From Macrolepiota albuminosa (lineage: Eukaryota > Basidiomycota > Agaricomycetes > Agaricales > Agaricaceae): a DNA stretch of 64,000 nt. The translations under genes were made by a program, and so were the position numbers. Each line of letters begins with the position of its first letter. The first letter of the stretch is position 1. Shown one piece after another: positions 23,636-34,756 of this stretch. The stretch is taken from NCBI GenBank assembly GCA_027475525.1, contig JAMWFC010000077.1, forward strand, positions 806,001 through 870,000, in the 5' to 3' direction. The notes beneath the pieces were generated by a model, which saw nothing but the letters and a program-made list of their open reading frames with translations, made no database searches and was not told where the DNA came from.

Positions 23636-25054
23636 AATGCTTGATGTATTGCTTCACCTTGAGCTTGAATATCTGAGCAAATAGCTCCATATACCCTCCT
23701 AAGTCATCAGGCAGCAGTCTGCTGACAATGCTTTATTATCTGGATATGCTTTACTACATGCAACTGAAGATATGCTTGCATTGTTTCCTTCATCACCTGT
23801 GAGTATTTTGCAAGTATGATCTTCAACTGCATCTTGAGTGTTGACAGTACTTTGTCTGGCTCCTTTTCATCTGAAGATATGTTTTTGACATATGCTCAGC
23901 AATCTACACTATTTCTTTCTTGGCCCATCAATGATTGAGGTGCTAGTCCAATGGCCTCATTCTCAAACTTGTTTTTAACCATGCTGCATACTTCATAATG
24001 CAGTGCTAACCTAGCTTGTGCTGGGGGCCTTGCTGCCCCAAAGGATACTGCATGTTTTGTCTTAGATCTCCTCAGACCTGCCTTGGCTCCTGTCAGCATA
24101 TTTGCCCAACTATCATCTTCAGATGCCAGAGTCAGAATCTCTAGCATCTATTTTGTGAATAGATCTCTGAGCATTTCAAATCCTTTGCTAGTAGTAGAAG
24201 TCAATAGATCTTGTTTCTTATTGCATTGGGACAATGGCAGATATGTTGATAATTTTATCACTGTTTTTCAATGCTGTCTGCTATCTTGTTTGGACATGTT
24301 AAGTGCCTTTTCTATATAAGGATCAGCCATGTTGAACTTAGTATTTCAGAAGAAATTTTCAGAGTGGCTGTGTAAAAAGCAGAGAAGCTGATAAAGTTTG
24401 ATGGGCTCAAACTAAGTCCAAATAGTTGAAAGCTGAAATCAAAAGATTCAAAAAAAAATGTAGCAGAATTACAGTAGAGAAGTTTTTAGTTCTTAGTTAT
24501 ACAAGTAAATCAGACTAGTGTCTAGATTGCAACTATGTAAATAAAAGAAAAGGAATTAATTTTGTAATAAGTATAAGTATGATGTGATGTTATATTGTTT
24601 TGAAAGTATAAGTAAATTATGGAATATTGGAACACAAGCTACAATTCATGTCTTCAGCATGAATTTTGTAGCTTGTTGGAGGCTTTGCCCCCAAATACCA
24701 TTCACAACTAAGCCTCCACCCTAACCTTACTTTGTTTGATTAGAGTTTCAAGTATGAGGAATTGGATTACTTATCATTATCCCTTGTCTGAAATTTGCAT
24801 AGTGTGGCTATGCAAGAAGCTCAAGAAGCTGATAAAGTTCTGTCACAAACTCTTGGGCTGACATTGGCTGCTAAGCAATAAATCTTAGCTAGAAAATTCA
24901 AAAAAAAAATAGGACAGAGTTACAGGATTTTGAGAGCTTAGGGTTTACACTATACAGAATCAGACCAGTCTGGTCTATTGACAATGTAGTAAGAACAATA
25001 ATAAGCTGCTTTGTCAGCAGTAGGTATGTATATATATATATATATATTCTGATG
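23636..25054. other. repeat-derived stretch with a 40-bp palindrome and a (TA)n tract
   Basis: A minus-strand open piece (23896-24147) is not recognised. At 24647-24690 caagctacaattcatg is followed by catgaattttgtagcttg, a near-perfect hairpin that recurs elsewhere in the window. A (TA)n tract lies at 25029-25048. Confidence 0.5.
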
Positions 25055-25555
25055 GCCCTGAATTATATCCTGTGGAATACTTCAACTTTTTGAAAGCCAG
25101 TAGTGTGCCTTTGGCTAAACTGGCTTTGAAGATTGGAGTTCCTGTCATGCTCCTCAGGAATCTGAACACAATCAAAAGGAATTGTCACTCATATCAGCAC
25201 CAGAATCCTCAAATGTTGTATCATCAGTAAAGATGCCAAGTTTGCAAGTTCAATTGTTTTGATTCTAAGGATCAATCTCAATGCCTCAGAAGAGGATTTG
25301 CTGATACTATAGCACAGAAGACAGTTTCCAGTTCAATTAGCTTTTGCCATGACTATCAACAAGTCTCAAGGACAATCAGTCAAACATGTTGGATTGAATC
25401 TTTGATCATCTGTCTTTACACATGGCCAACTTTATATTGCACTTTTTCAGTACACATCAGGAAATTGTATCAAGATGATTTTGTCAGAAGAAAATACATC
25501 AAGAATAATAGCAAATATTGTATATCAAGAAATCCTAATGATTTACAAATGTAAG
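25055..25555 (+). pseudogene. Helitron/PIF1-type helicase C-terminus
   Basis: The plus strand encodes EYFNFLKASSVPLAKLALKI and GVPVMLLRNLN, then after a damaged stretch [20 protein letters not shown] and VFTHGQLYIAL. These are the last conserved motifs of PIF1-like helicases, in the form found in Helitron Rep/Hel proteins. A TGA splits the last motif. No Rep domain is visible upstream, so this is a 3' fragment. A cellular PIF1 pseudogene is possible, but the surroundings are all repeats. Confidence 0.8.
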
Positions 25556-25769
25556 TGTGATTGTTAATTAATTACTCCTTATTACTAACTTTTATATTTT
25601 AGCATCTAACTTGATATTTGTTGATACTGTACTAATATAATATATATAACTTAAAATTGTATCACTTTTTGATAAATGTAAAACTCTTTATTCATGAACA
25701 AAATGTACTAGAAACAGTAAGACATAAATGAAAGTAACATTATGATTGAAGCTGAGTTACTAATATACA

Positions 25770-26335
25770 TATTTGGAGCCCTAACCAAATGAAGTGAGGT
25801 TAGAGTGGAGGGTTAGTTGGGGAGGATTTGGAGCTGAAGCCTCCAACAAGCTACAAAATTTACGCCAAAGGCATAAATCATAACTCATACAATAATAATA
25901 ATAAAATCATTATGTAATTGCTTGTATGGACAAATACTTCTATAATCATTTGAGAATTTGTAGTGACCATAAATTTCATTCCAATAATTGGCAAAAATAT
26001 TGAACAAAACACTGAGCAAACAAATTGAAGCTTGAGATATATTCAAGCCTTGAAAGTGAAAGTAAGATTTAGACTAGATTCAAAGCTTAAATTAACAAAA
26101 CAAAGGTCTGACCAGACACAATGAAGCTGAATTTGAGGTTGAGGCCAGGATTAAACACTGAGTTGTATCAAGACCTTAACCAAATGCAGTGCGGTTGGGG
26201 TGGAGCTTGAATTACTTATGCATACTTGGAGCCCTAACCTCACTTCATTTAGTTAGTGTGGCAGCATAGGGGGGAGGTTTTGGGGTGAAACCTCCAACAA
26301 GCTACAAAATTCATGCCAAAGGCACAGCTCATTAG
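25770..26335. repeat. two copies of the aagctacaaaat palindrome family
   Basis: Copies at about 25770-25885 and 26165-26335 share ggagccctaacc, aaatgaagtgaggttag, gcctccaacaagctacaaaa and atgccaaaggcac. They are the reverse complement of the copy at 24640-24760. Related diverged copies lie at 47155-47225 and 47545-47730. The unit is not coding. Three copies flank the helicase fragment, so these may be ends of a non-autonomous Helitron or another element. Confidence 0.6.
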
Positions 26336-26399
26336 TTATATAGCAGAGGTAGATATCACAATAGTAAAACAGTAACATCAATACCTTACAAGATAGCAT

Positions 26400-26625
26400 T
26401 GCCTCTCAAAAATGACTCTTGACGTTCCTATTGTGTTGGCGGTATCATTCACTCATTTCACATCTTGCTTAATATCTGTTGATGGAGCAACAAGCTGGTT
26501 TTATGATGGACTGTCTACTGGTCAGGATACAATACCTGAACATGCTAATATACAGTCCCTTGACTTGTCTGTTTGTAGAGAAAGAAATGCCTCTGTTGTG
26601 TTGTAAATTAAGGATATCTAAGTCC
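26400..26625 (+). pseudogene. fragment of a transposon-associated fungal protein
   Basis: A 64-codon frame contains VSFTHFTSCLISVDGATSWF, YDGLSTGQ and CRERNASVVLYI. It resembles the C-terminal region of agaricomycete proteins, probably peptidase-like, that are often repeated near transposons (HFTSRII...WYHDGI pattern). The similarity is from memory and the function is not established. The upstream part is missing. Confidence 0.35.
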
Positions 26626-26739
26626 AGTGAGTATTTGTAGTGACCCAAACAATTCTAACAAGTCTCAGCAAGGGCGACGGCCCCTCAGCCATCAAAACGC
26701 TACGCCAAAAAAAAGGATATTCATGCGCATCGAGTTGTG

Positions 26740-27075
26740 ATGAGGTGTGACAGGATTGTAGCGGAGTGCTATTCCGATGTGTTCCATTTTATGCAAAATG
26801 TTACAAGGAGACTTTTGCTGATACCTGACAACATTTTGAAGAGACGATACCATAGAGGTGTGGGAGGTGTGAAGGTTCATACAAAGATGTTGGACGGTAA
26901 CGGGAAATCTCTAGAGGTCAATTGGAGATTTTGCGAGTGTCCTACTTTGATAAATGGAACTCATCTCCTTCGACCTCTTTCCCGGATAATAGGTATCAGG
27001 GTGACTGATTCTACAAATAGTTCATGGCTGGTATTATACAAAAACAAGCTCGGTGCACAAGTAGTTCCTGAATAA
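26740..27075 (+). CDS. small hypothetical protein, 111 aa
   Basis: An ATG at 26740 opens a 111-codon frame rich in Arg and Val, with no membrane segment or known motif. It sits just right of the boundary where CpG-poor repeat sequence ends (about 26660) and is followed by an AT-rich flank. It could be a real short gene, the last exon of a longer one, or chance. Confidence 0.35.
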   Translation: MRCDRIVAECYSDVFHFMQNVTRRLLLIPDNILKRRYHRGVGGVKVHTKMLDGNGKSLEVNWRFCECPTLINGTHLLRPLSRIIGIRVTDSTNSSWLVLYKNKLGAQVVPE

Positions 27076-27214
27076 CTCCTTCCATCTGAAAACTTGCCTA
27101 TTTCCTGGCTTTTGATTGACGCTTGTTGCGCTTGTTGTAATGTAATAGAGCTTCATCAGGAAATATACTGAGCGGTTTCAATAAAAGTAAGGAAACTTGA
27201 TGACTGATTGGTGC

Positions 27215-28459
27215 TTACTCTGGATTCACACCCAGTTTTGTTCCTCTTGGTACTTCTTTCCACCAGTCGTCAACGATGTCAGGAACGTTGATGTCTCCCT
27301 TCAAGTATCCAGCCGCCCTGAGTATCCATATCACTATATCCATCACCCCTTCTTCTACAGGGTAGCATGGCAGTGATATATATAGATGACCGTCCTTTCG
27401 ATAGAGACAATAGTGAATATCATTGCAGCTCAAGACTGCAAACCTCTTTGCATGCGCGACCATTTGGTTCCAGACCTACAAGTTATCATTCTCGTGAAAA
27501 AAGGTTTTTGAAACTCTCATATGACTACAGACCTGGCTTAAGACCTTGTTGAGGCTTGCGTTTTGTGTATGACCAAAACTTTGATCCCGCTCAGGCCAGT
27601 TGAATTGAACAGCCCAACCTGTAATCTTCTTCATATCACTTTCTAGCAAATCATATTCGGAGCGTTTTCCGACATTTCTAGACAAGATTCTCGGAGAGAC
27701 ATGATTCAAGGCAAGGTCTGGGAACGCTACAGGAGTCTTTATTTCAATGGGAAGGTGGAGGAGCACTCTACAAATGGGACGCAATTCATAGACCCCAAGG
27801 TCAGAAATATGACTTGTACCCCCGACTGAGGCCGCGTAAAATTTGAAATCGAAATGTTCTTTGTAGTCCATGATCTCATCGTTAGTATACATCCTCGAAG
27901 AGTCCTTCATCAGCTTTTCTCTCGCTTTCAAAAAGCCCAAGAGAGATATAGCGGGGTATAGATAGAGGATTAAAAAGATGTCTTCAGAGTCTTTTTCAGA
28001 ATGGATTGCACGAGGTAGCGGAACCTTGGTGTACCTCGGGTGCACACGCATCAACAGTCTATCTCCAGGCTGAATCCAAATACCTTCAAGAGCCTTAGAC
28101 AGCTCAGGCATAAGCTGTTGAACCAGATTTGGGCAGGGTACAATGTGGGTTAGCTTAGGATTGACCTCAGCTAACGCTTTTCTTGTATTATTAGCTTTAG
28201 AAGCAAAGACGTCGGTAGTTTGAGAGCTCTTCGCAAAGACTATTGGTTCATAGTCAAACGGTTCTTTTAATATATCCATCAAAGACTGTGGTAGAGCTTG
28301 GTCTAATCCTTGCATGTTTGCAGCCATAGTAAGGTTTGGGCGAGGCAGTAAAAGAATCGAAGCAGCTAATACAGGGAGCTGAGATATTCTGGGTATGTTG
28401 TCATATAATATTCTATATCTGTCCAGGGTCTTTATATGTAATGTCGCATTAATGAGCAT
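27215..28459 (-). CDS. uncharacterised agaricomycete protein, two exons, 395 aa
   Basis: Exon 1 is 28459-27533 (309 codons) and exon 2 is 27475-27215. The 57-nt intron (27476-27532) has donor gtctgt, branch-like tgataac and acceptor ttgtag, and it joins LSQ to VWNQMVAHAKRFAVLS without a break. Without splicing the frame ends at a TAG inside the intron. The protein is soluble, with no signal peptide. Its C-terminal part (QMVAHAKRFAVLSCND...LYISLP) resembles a module seen in many uncharacterised mushroom proteins. Met at 28459 is the longest start; Met at 28328 (MAANMQ) is an alternative that would remove a Leu-rich leader. A YR retrotransposon begins about 260 bp upstream. Confidence 0.7.
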
Positions 28460-28721
28460 CTATTGTTTCCTGGAAATTGTCAGCATGCCACACTTTTTCT
28501 TGTATTCGTTGATCCAACTGCTTCAATAAGGATCAATTGACAACTCTAGATGCTCTTGTTTGAAGTTTTGCTGACAAAAACTTGTATTGTTCCATCACGA
28601 GGTAACCACACCTGCGAACACACAACATCAGCACAATAAAAGCCGTTTTGGGCTGAATTCCCAAAAAGGTATATTTTGTACCAAAGTTTTTTTTTTCTTT
28701 GATTTGTTCTTTGAAGGCTGT

Positions 28722-29241
28722 TCGGCGTAAAGGCGAGCGCTGAAGATGGTGAGTGTTTTTGGAGGCCTCTGCGTGCTCAGGAGTCCTTCCGGTCACACCC
28801 GCACCTTTCCCTCTCCCCAGCTCGTATGCCGATCATGGCACGGCGCCACGGTTCTGGCAGATGCTGTAGCATGGTCAGCACGGCATGCGGTCTCAGACAT
28901 CTTGGGCAGCCCTTACCTTCCGTCCACCTCCTTCCCCTGCTGCTGCCCAGGTGAGCGCTGCCGCACTCTCTCACATTGCTTTATTCTCACCGAGATCCCC
29001 ATCTTTTCACAGTTTATCTTTTATTTATTGACCCCCCATTTATTCCTCGCTTGCTCCATAAATCATTGGTGAGACTCCCCCTGCGTGGCCACCGGTGAGC
29101 TGGGCTCACCTCTCACCATAGATATTTCGCTCTCTCAACAAAAGTTGTTTGTATTGCGCCGTCTACTAGCGAAATATGGGCCCCTTGCTCACTTCTTCAC
29201 ACCAGTATTATTTAGTGTATTTTATTCATAAATTTCGTCAA
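28722..29241 (+). repeat. YR element split direct repeat A1
   Basis: Begins tcggcgtaaaggcgagcgc and ends aaatttcgtcaa. It matches A2 at 33862-34414 in the same orientation. A2 has about 33 extra bases (34318-34350) that A1 lacks. Confidence 0.9.
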
Positions 29242-29274
29242 TTTTCTACTCATCCTCGTCATCATCATCTATCC

Positions 29275-30633
29275 ATGAGCTCCGAGAATGTCCAGTCTTG
29301 CCGTTGTGAAACTTGTATCTGCCATGCCCGTGAGATGTCAAAAGGTCAAGTCTTGGGTCAAGATCAAGGTCTTGAAACAGTCCGTGCAAAGTCAGAGGCT
29401 GGTCAAAAACTGGTTGGCAAAACGGTCGAGGGAGCACGTACCCTCTCAGATCTTGTGGTTTCCCTCCAAATATTGGGGTTCAGACCAGATGAAGCTCGAG
29501 ACTTTGTTGACGCAGCCAAGCGTCGTCTTGAAATTCGACAAGCAAAAGCTAGAGAAGAACCTGATGTCTCTCATTCATGTTCCCCATCAGTACCACTTGA
29601 ACAATCAAAAGGACCAGATCGGAGTGCGACTCTCCCTGATCAAGGCCTGGACTTTCAATCGTCCTCTCATGCCCAAGCAATCAAGTCGGCTGCATGGGCA
29701 TCTCTGCTCAACCAGGTGGACCCCTCTAGGAAAGATGCGAGGATGGATCAGCCCATTCGACTCGATATCCAAAACACTGGTCTTGAAACCAAGGACTCAG
29801 AAGTTGCCACTATTTCTCCTTCCTTGCTTGCCATTGCGCCACACCTCACTTCTTTTCAGGACGAAGCTTTGTTCGATCCTCACCTGGCCAAAACATGGGA
29901 GCTCCAACAAGAGTATGGGAAAGAAAAAGTCATTGACTCTCTTGTCAATCTTGCCCAACTCAAGAAGCTCAAAGATCCCATTTCACGATCTATATGGCGC
30001 CTCATCATACTCGACCACTATGTCAATTTCAAGAAGCTTTATGCGACCTTGGACAAAGTTTATGACTACAACGATGAACCTAAAGACTTTGTCGGGGGTT
30101 TTTCCATTATCAAAAAGGATCATGCTACTGCTCGTTGTCCGATTTTGTCAGAATCCGACTGGGCTAGGGTTTTTGACGCTTGGGTGGACGGAGTTATTTC
30201 CTTTTATCCGCATCGCAAGATTGAGCTGGCCTTTTATCATGGCAGAATTGTGGATTTCATTCGTTCCTCTCTCGGGGCTGTTTCGATGGCAATTAATTTT
30301 GATGCAGATACGCGAAACAGATACGCACAAAACCCTTTTAGGCTTAATGATCCCAACAAACTCCATATTCCCCTCCTTTCGCAGCTCATTGGTGTCTCAG
30401 CGGCTGCTTCCCACCCAACGCTGGGAACCAAGCGGACTTCCTTCATTCACTTCACTCCAAACAAAAGGCAAGCCTCGACAATTTGTCAGAACTGGAACCT
30501 GGGTTATTGCAATGTGGATCCGTGTTCGAACAATCGTCGGCACGGTGTTTGCTGCGAATGTGGCAATAAACATAGAGCTAGAGACAATGAAGAGTGCCTC
30601 TCTAAGCTCAGAGCACGTCGACAATCTCATTGA
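29275..30633 (+). CDS. YR retrotransposon Gag-like protein, 452 aa
   Basis: The frame is open from 29176, but the Met at 29275 (MSSENVQSC) lies just past repeat A1 and is the likelier start. The N-terminus has paired Cys (CRCETCICHA). The middle is helical and charged (about 29860-30300). The C-terminus has a zinc-finger cluster, CQNWNLGYCNVDPC then H, CCECGNKH and EEC (about 30480-30600), as in Gag-like ORF1 proteins of Ngaro elements, where it probably binds nucleic acid. The ORF is intact. A second frame (29288-30808) is also open through most of it, and its 3' end is in frame with pol. Confidence 0.8.
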   Translation: MSSENVQSCRCETCICHAREMSKGQVLGQDQGLETVRAKSEAGQKLVGKTVEGARTLSDLVVSLQILGFRPDEARDFVDAAKRRLEIRQAKAREEPDVSHSCSPSVPLEQSKGPDRSATLPDQGLDFQSSSHAQAIKSAAWASLLNQVDPSRKDARMDQPIRLDIQNTGLETKDSEVATISPSLLAIAPHLTSFQDEALFDPHLAKTWELQQEYGKEKVIDSLVNLAQLKKLKDPISRSIWRLIILDHYVNFKKLYATLDKVYDYNDEPKDFVGGFSIIKKDHATARCPILSESDWARVFDAWVDGVISFYPHRKIELAFYHGRIVDFIRSSLGAVSMAINFDADTRNRYAQNPFRLNDPNKLHIPLLSQLIGVSAAASHPTLGTKRTSFIHFTPNKRQASTICQNWNLGYCNVDPCSNNRRHGVCCECGNKHRARDNEECLSKLRARRQSH

Positions 30634-32542
30634 GCAACAGGCGGACTCAAAGCGTAGAGTTGAGGAGGCAATCAGTCGAGGCCCTAGATCTCTTTCTTCT
30701 ATCCGTAAACGACCCAGTGACTCTCTTACTCAAAATTCACCTCGTTTTTGTAGAGTATTCGTCTGGAACAGTTTTTCTCATGTCTCTCTTATGTCACCAT
30801 CAGCTTGAGATACTATGACAGCCACGCCACTTCCATCTCCCCCTCCTGTTTTATCTTCTGACCCAAAAATTCAAAGAACACTAGAAGCCATGAAAGATTA
30901 CATACGTGTTGAGACACCTTTCAATGTTGATTCCTTTGAAGCCATGCTCTGGGATCATCCTAACCAGCCTTTCGTTGCATCAGTCATGAAAGGTCTCAGG
31001 GAAGGTTTCTGGCCCTTCGACAATGGAAATTGGGATTCAAACGCAGTAGAGCCTCTGGATAATTACGCAATGGAAGATTTGGACCTCAATGCCATCAGGG
31101 ACTTCCAGAAAAAAGAGATCAAAGCCAAACGTTGGTCCGATCCCATCGACATCAACAAGCTTCTACCAGGAATGAAATTGTCTCCTCTTTTTGTCATTTG
31201 GCAAAAAGGAAAACCAAGAGTCATGACCGACCATACAGCTTCCGGCCTGAACGATGGCATCTCAAAAACTGATGTAAAGGTGAAGTATGACAACATGAGA
31301 ACATTTGGGCAAGTACTATACAACGCTAAGCGTTGATATCCATCAGAATCATTGGTGACTTGGAAATCCAACGTCTCAAGTGCTTTCCTGAATCTCCCTG
31401 CACACCCTTTGTGGCAACTACGGCAGCTCGTCAAGGTTGATGGTGTGTGGCGCATAGTGCACCGATTGGTGTTTGGGAACCAAGCTTCTCCTCGTTGCTG
31501 GTGCGCCCTGGCAGGTTTAATGTGCTGGTTAGCGGTTACTAAATTAGATATGCCCGACCTGCATGATTTCATGGACGACTTCTTTTAATGGGACCAAGCC
31601 ACCGACTTAGTGAACTTTAAAGGCAAACTCAGGCCGAGACACCAAGCTCAACTTCTTATTCTTTGGGACTCCATCGGCTGTCCGTGGGACGAGAAGAAGC
31701 AAGAATTCAGAGAGTGCCTTAAAATCATTGGATTCTGGGTCGATATAAACCAAGGCACTATTACACTTACCAAAGATTCCATTGATGATATCATCATGAA
31801 AATTTCTGACTTTGTCAACACTCTCAACCGTTGTCCATCCCTCCGTGCTTGGATGCGCCTCGCTGGCCATCTCAACTGGCTTCTCAATGTATTACCATGG
31901 GGTCGTCCGGCATTGTCATCATTATATCGAAAGATAGCGTCAAAATCAACACTGCACGCTGGAGTTTTCCTCGACAGGGAGGTAACAGATGATATGTCTT
32001 GGCTGCTCAAGGTTCTTCCTTCAGCAATAGGGATAAGATTCCTCGATGCGACACATTGGGATGACACTTTGGCCGATTTTGTTTTATGGACTGATGCCAG
32101 TTTAAAACTGGCCCTTGCATTCGTCTATGCAGGGGCAGGTTTTGTCTATAAACTGAATCCGGACCCTTCAAAGCCTAAAGTCAACATCTTCTTCCTTGAG
32201 CTATTGGCCATCCTTTCGAGCATCCATCATGTTGCTTCTTTCGATCACCCTCCGAAAAGATTGCTTATTTTCACAGACAGTCTTGATTCCGTATCAGTCT
32301 TTAACACTCTCGGCGCAGCAGAAGACATGCATAACTCCGTAGTCAAGGCTGTGGCTGGAATAATCATTGAAACTGGTATAGACTTGCATGTTCGACACAT
32401 AGCAGGTAAGGACAACATGCGAGCTGACCTCTTATCACGCCTCCTCTTCGACGATTTTCATCACCATTTTCCTGCTTACCACGTCCATGACTTTGAGCCC
32501 CCTAGAGACTCTCTGCCGGCACGATGGAACAAATCCTTTTGA
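30634..32542 (+). pseudogene. YR retrotransposon reverse transcriptase-RNase H, three stops
   Basis: One frame holds a pol N-terminus, RT and RNase H. RT blocks: HPNQPFVASVMKGLREGFWP (about 30955-31015), KPRVMTDHTASGLND, WKSNVSSAFLNLPAHPLW (block A), VFGNQASPRCW and FMDDFF (block C). RNase H has all four acidic positions: WTDASLK, ELLAI, FTDSLDSV and DNMRADLLSRL. The frame is broken by TGA at 30806, TGA at 31334 and TAA at 31586. In block A the first catalytic Asp is Asn (tccaac for tccgac, a CpG to CpA change). Pol overlaps or follows the gag 3' end in a different frame. The ATG at 30815 starts the first uninterrupted piece. Confidence 0.88.
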
Positions 32543-32639
32543 AGGCAATTGGCGGGTTGTCTCAAAAATCAGCCCGCCAACCAATGTCCAGTGCCAATCT
32601 CGACGCATAGACTCTTCACGTTCAAACTGAAGCTATAGA

Positions 32640-33567
32640 AAAATCGACAATCTCCTGTTATGCTACAGGAGCATGAGACTACGTCAATTTTTGTTCTTCT
32701 CACAATCTTCTGATTGACCCTACTCCCCAAACTCTGTCTAAATATGTAGCATTCACTTCTAGATATATAGCTTCTGCACCAAAATACCTCTCAGGTGCCG
32801 GTCACTTCCTTCGTAATATCTACCCCAACTTTGACGTGAACAGATCACACCCCCTTGTCAAAGCTGCAATTAAAAGAGCAAAGAAAATTCGCGCAGATCT
32901 GATCCATCACAAACTTCCTCTCTGAATTGCTCACCTGCAAAGATTTGTCACTTGAGCTCGAACATCTAACAACTTTGACGATCTGCTGTTCGCAACCCTG
33001 ATGTCATGCGCTTTCTACGCATGCCACCGTTTGGGGGAACTTGTGATCAGGTCAAAGTCTGCTTTAGACTGGCAAAAAATCATCAAACGTTCTTCTCTTC
33101 AATTCTCACATGGATATGCATCCTACGATCTGCCCTACCATAAAACCGACCGTTTCTTCATGGGCTCTAAAGTAATGTTTGCCCACCATGATGTCACTGA
33201 CCCAGTTAATCTTCTCTTCAAATACACATCTCGTCACGATGCTATACACGGTGCACGTTTCGCACTTTTCCTCCACCAAGATGGTTCCATCCCAACGCGG
33301 GCTTGGTTCGACTCTAAGCTTTCCTCTTTCCTTGATTGAACTTACGGTGGTCACTCTCCACGAGCTAGATGAGCCTCTTTTTACGCATCCTTAGGCCTAT
33401 TGGAAGATGTCATTATGGCTATTGGCCGCTGGACTTTGCAGGCTTGGAGATCCTACCTTAGAGACAACCCCTCCATACAGGCCGAATTCGAGCTCACTGC
33501 TCTCTACAAACGCAGACATCCACTCATCATTCACAAATTTCACCTCCACAAAAATTCACAAACATAA
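32640..33567 (+). pseudogene. YR retrotransposon tyrosine recombinase, four stops
   Basis: A separate frame after RT-RNase H. The N-terminal helical part has LSKYVAFTSRYIASAPKYLS (about 32725-32790) and HPLVKAAIKRAKKIRAD. The catalytic part has the first Arg in ACHRLGELV (33020-33045), DLPYHKTDRF, the HxxR box GGHSPRA (33346-33366), and the nucleophile Tyr in WRSYLRDNP (33440-33470). The R-H-R-Y set of phage-integrase-type recombinases is therefore all present. TGA codons at 32923, 32953, 33337 and 33370 interrupt it; at least two read as CGA to TGA. It would have catalysed integration of the circular cDNA. Confidence 0.88.
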
Positions 33568-33574
33568 AACAAAA

Positions 33575-33720
33575 ACTCACGAACAGACACACGAGTTCAT
33601 AGTTTCAATCTGCTTTTACTTCGGCTCTGCTCCCGCAACATCAACGAAAACTCACAATCAGACACACAAATTCATAAATTCAATCTGCTTTTACTTCGGC
33701 TCAGCTCCCGCAACATCTTT
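33575..33720 (+). repeat. imperfect 75-bp tandem repeat before B1
   Basis: Two diverged copies (from 33575 and 33650) of actcacgaacagacacac...cttttacttcggctctgctc. The period is 75 and the copies differ, so this is genuine and not one of the 77-bp artefacts. Confidence 0.8.
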
Positions 33721-33763
33721 CTCACCACCTCCTCCCCACCTCTCTCCTCTACAGCTTTCTCCT

Positions 33764-34542
33764 AGCTAGTAGTCGCTTTTTTGCCTCTCTTTTCTTCAAT
33801 TCAATGGGTCACGCTTCTGCGTGACCAGTTTCGGTGCTATAAAACTCCCCAACTGCAGAGGTCGGCGTAAAGGCGAGCGCCAAAGGTGGTGAGTGTTTTC
33901 GGAGGCCTCTGCGTGCTCAGGAGTCCTTCTGGTCACACCCGCACCTTTCCCTCTCCCCAGCTCGTATGCCAATCACAGCACGGCGCCACGGTTCTGGCAG
34001 ATGCCGTAGCGTGGTCAGCACGGCATGCGGTCTCAGACATCTTGGGCAGCCCTTACCTTCTGTCCACCTCCTTCCCCTGCTGCTGCCCAGGTGAGCGCTG
34101 CCGCACTCTCTCACATTGCTTTATTCTCACCGAGATCCCCGTCTTTTCACAGTTTATCTTTTATTTATTGACCCCCCATTTATTCCTCGCTTGCTCCATA
34201 AATCATCGGTGAGACTCCCCCTGCGTGGCCACCGGTGAGCCAGGCTCACCTCTCACCATAGATATTTCGCTCTCTCAACAAAAGTCGTTTGTATTGCGCC
34301 GTCTACTAGCGAAATATCTAAAGTAAGTTCGCGATGGGAAGGTCGCGTCTTGGCCCCTCGCTCACTTCTTCACACCAGTATTATTTAGTGTATTTTATTC
34401 ATAAATTTCGTCAACCCTCCCTCCTCACCCTGTATTATTAAATAAGCTAGTAGTCGCTTTTTCGCCTCTCTTTTCTTCAATTCAATGGGTCACGCTTCTG
34501 CGTGACCAGTTTCGGCGCTATAAAACTCCCCAACTGCAGAGG
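33764..34542 (+). repeat. YR element right end: repeats B1, A2 and B2
   Basis: B1 is 33764-33861, A2 is 33862-34414 and B2 is 34445-34542. B carries gctataaaactcc, a TATA-like box about 30 bp before the start of A in the B1-A2 junction. B1 and B2 differ at two sites, both CpG transitions. The A2-B2 junction has about 30 extra bases (34415-34444). Confidence 0.9.
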
Positions 34543-34686
34543 GCACGTAGAAATTGACATTATGGTAGTTCGAGTGCAGAAAAGGTATGTTTTGTTTACT
34601 TGTTTTACAGTTACTCGTTCAATATCAAAGGACGACTTATGGGAATTGCCTAAATAAAACCAGACAGCTTCGGATTCTGCCGAATG

Positions 34687-34693
34687 CTATAAA
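34687..34693 (+). promoter_or_regulatory. TATA-like box of the kinase-like gene
   Basis: ctataaa, about 64 bp upstream of the ATG at 34757 and 145 bp downstream of the end of the YR element. Position and spacing fit a fungal core promoter; not proven. Confidence 0.4.
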
Positions 34694-34756
34694 CAAGCCT
34701 CAATTGTCGGCCACCCTTCCTCAACAATTTCTTCTGCTCTGCTCTTTTTGGCGAAA

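Larger units (their letters stand above)
28722..34542 (+). mobile_element. Ngaro/PAT-type YR retrotransposon with split direct repeats
   Basis: The element has order A1 (28722-29241), gag, RT-RNase H, YR, B1 (33764-33861), A2 (33862-34414), B2 (34445-34542). A1...B1-A2-B2 is the split-direct-repeat arrangement of PAT/Ngaro elements, which replicate through a circular intermediate and integrate with a tyrosine recombinase instead of a DDE integrase. No methyltransferase domain is seen between RNase H and YR, which favours Ngaro. Seven in-frame stops in pol and YR and a mutated RT Asp show it is inactive. Most terminal-repeat differences are CpG transitions. It lies between two divergently oriented host genes. 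Confidence 0.88.

Noticed and set aside
33575..33720. Ninth 77-bp duplication
   Set aside because: Period is 75 and the copies differ, so it does not belong to the artefact set.
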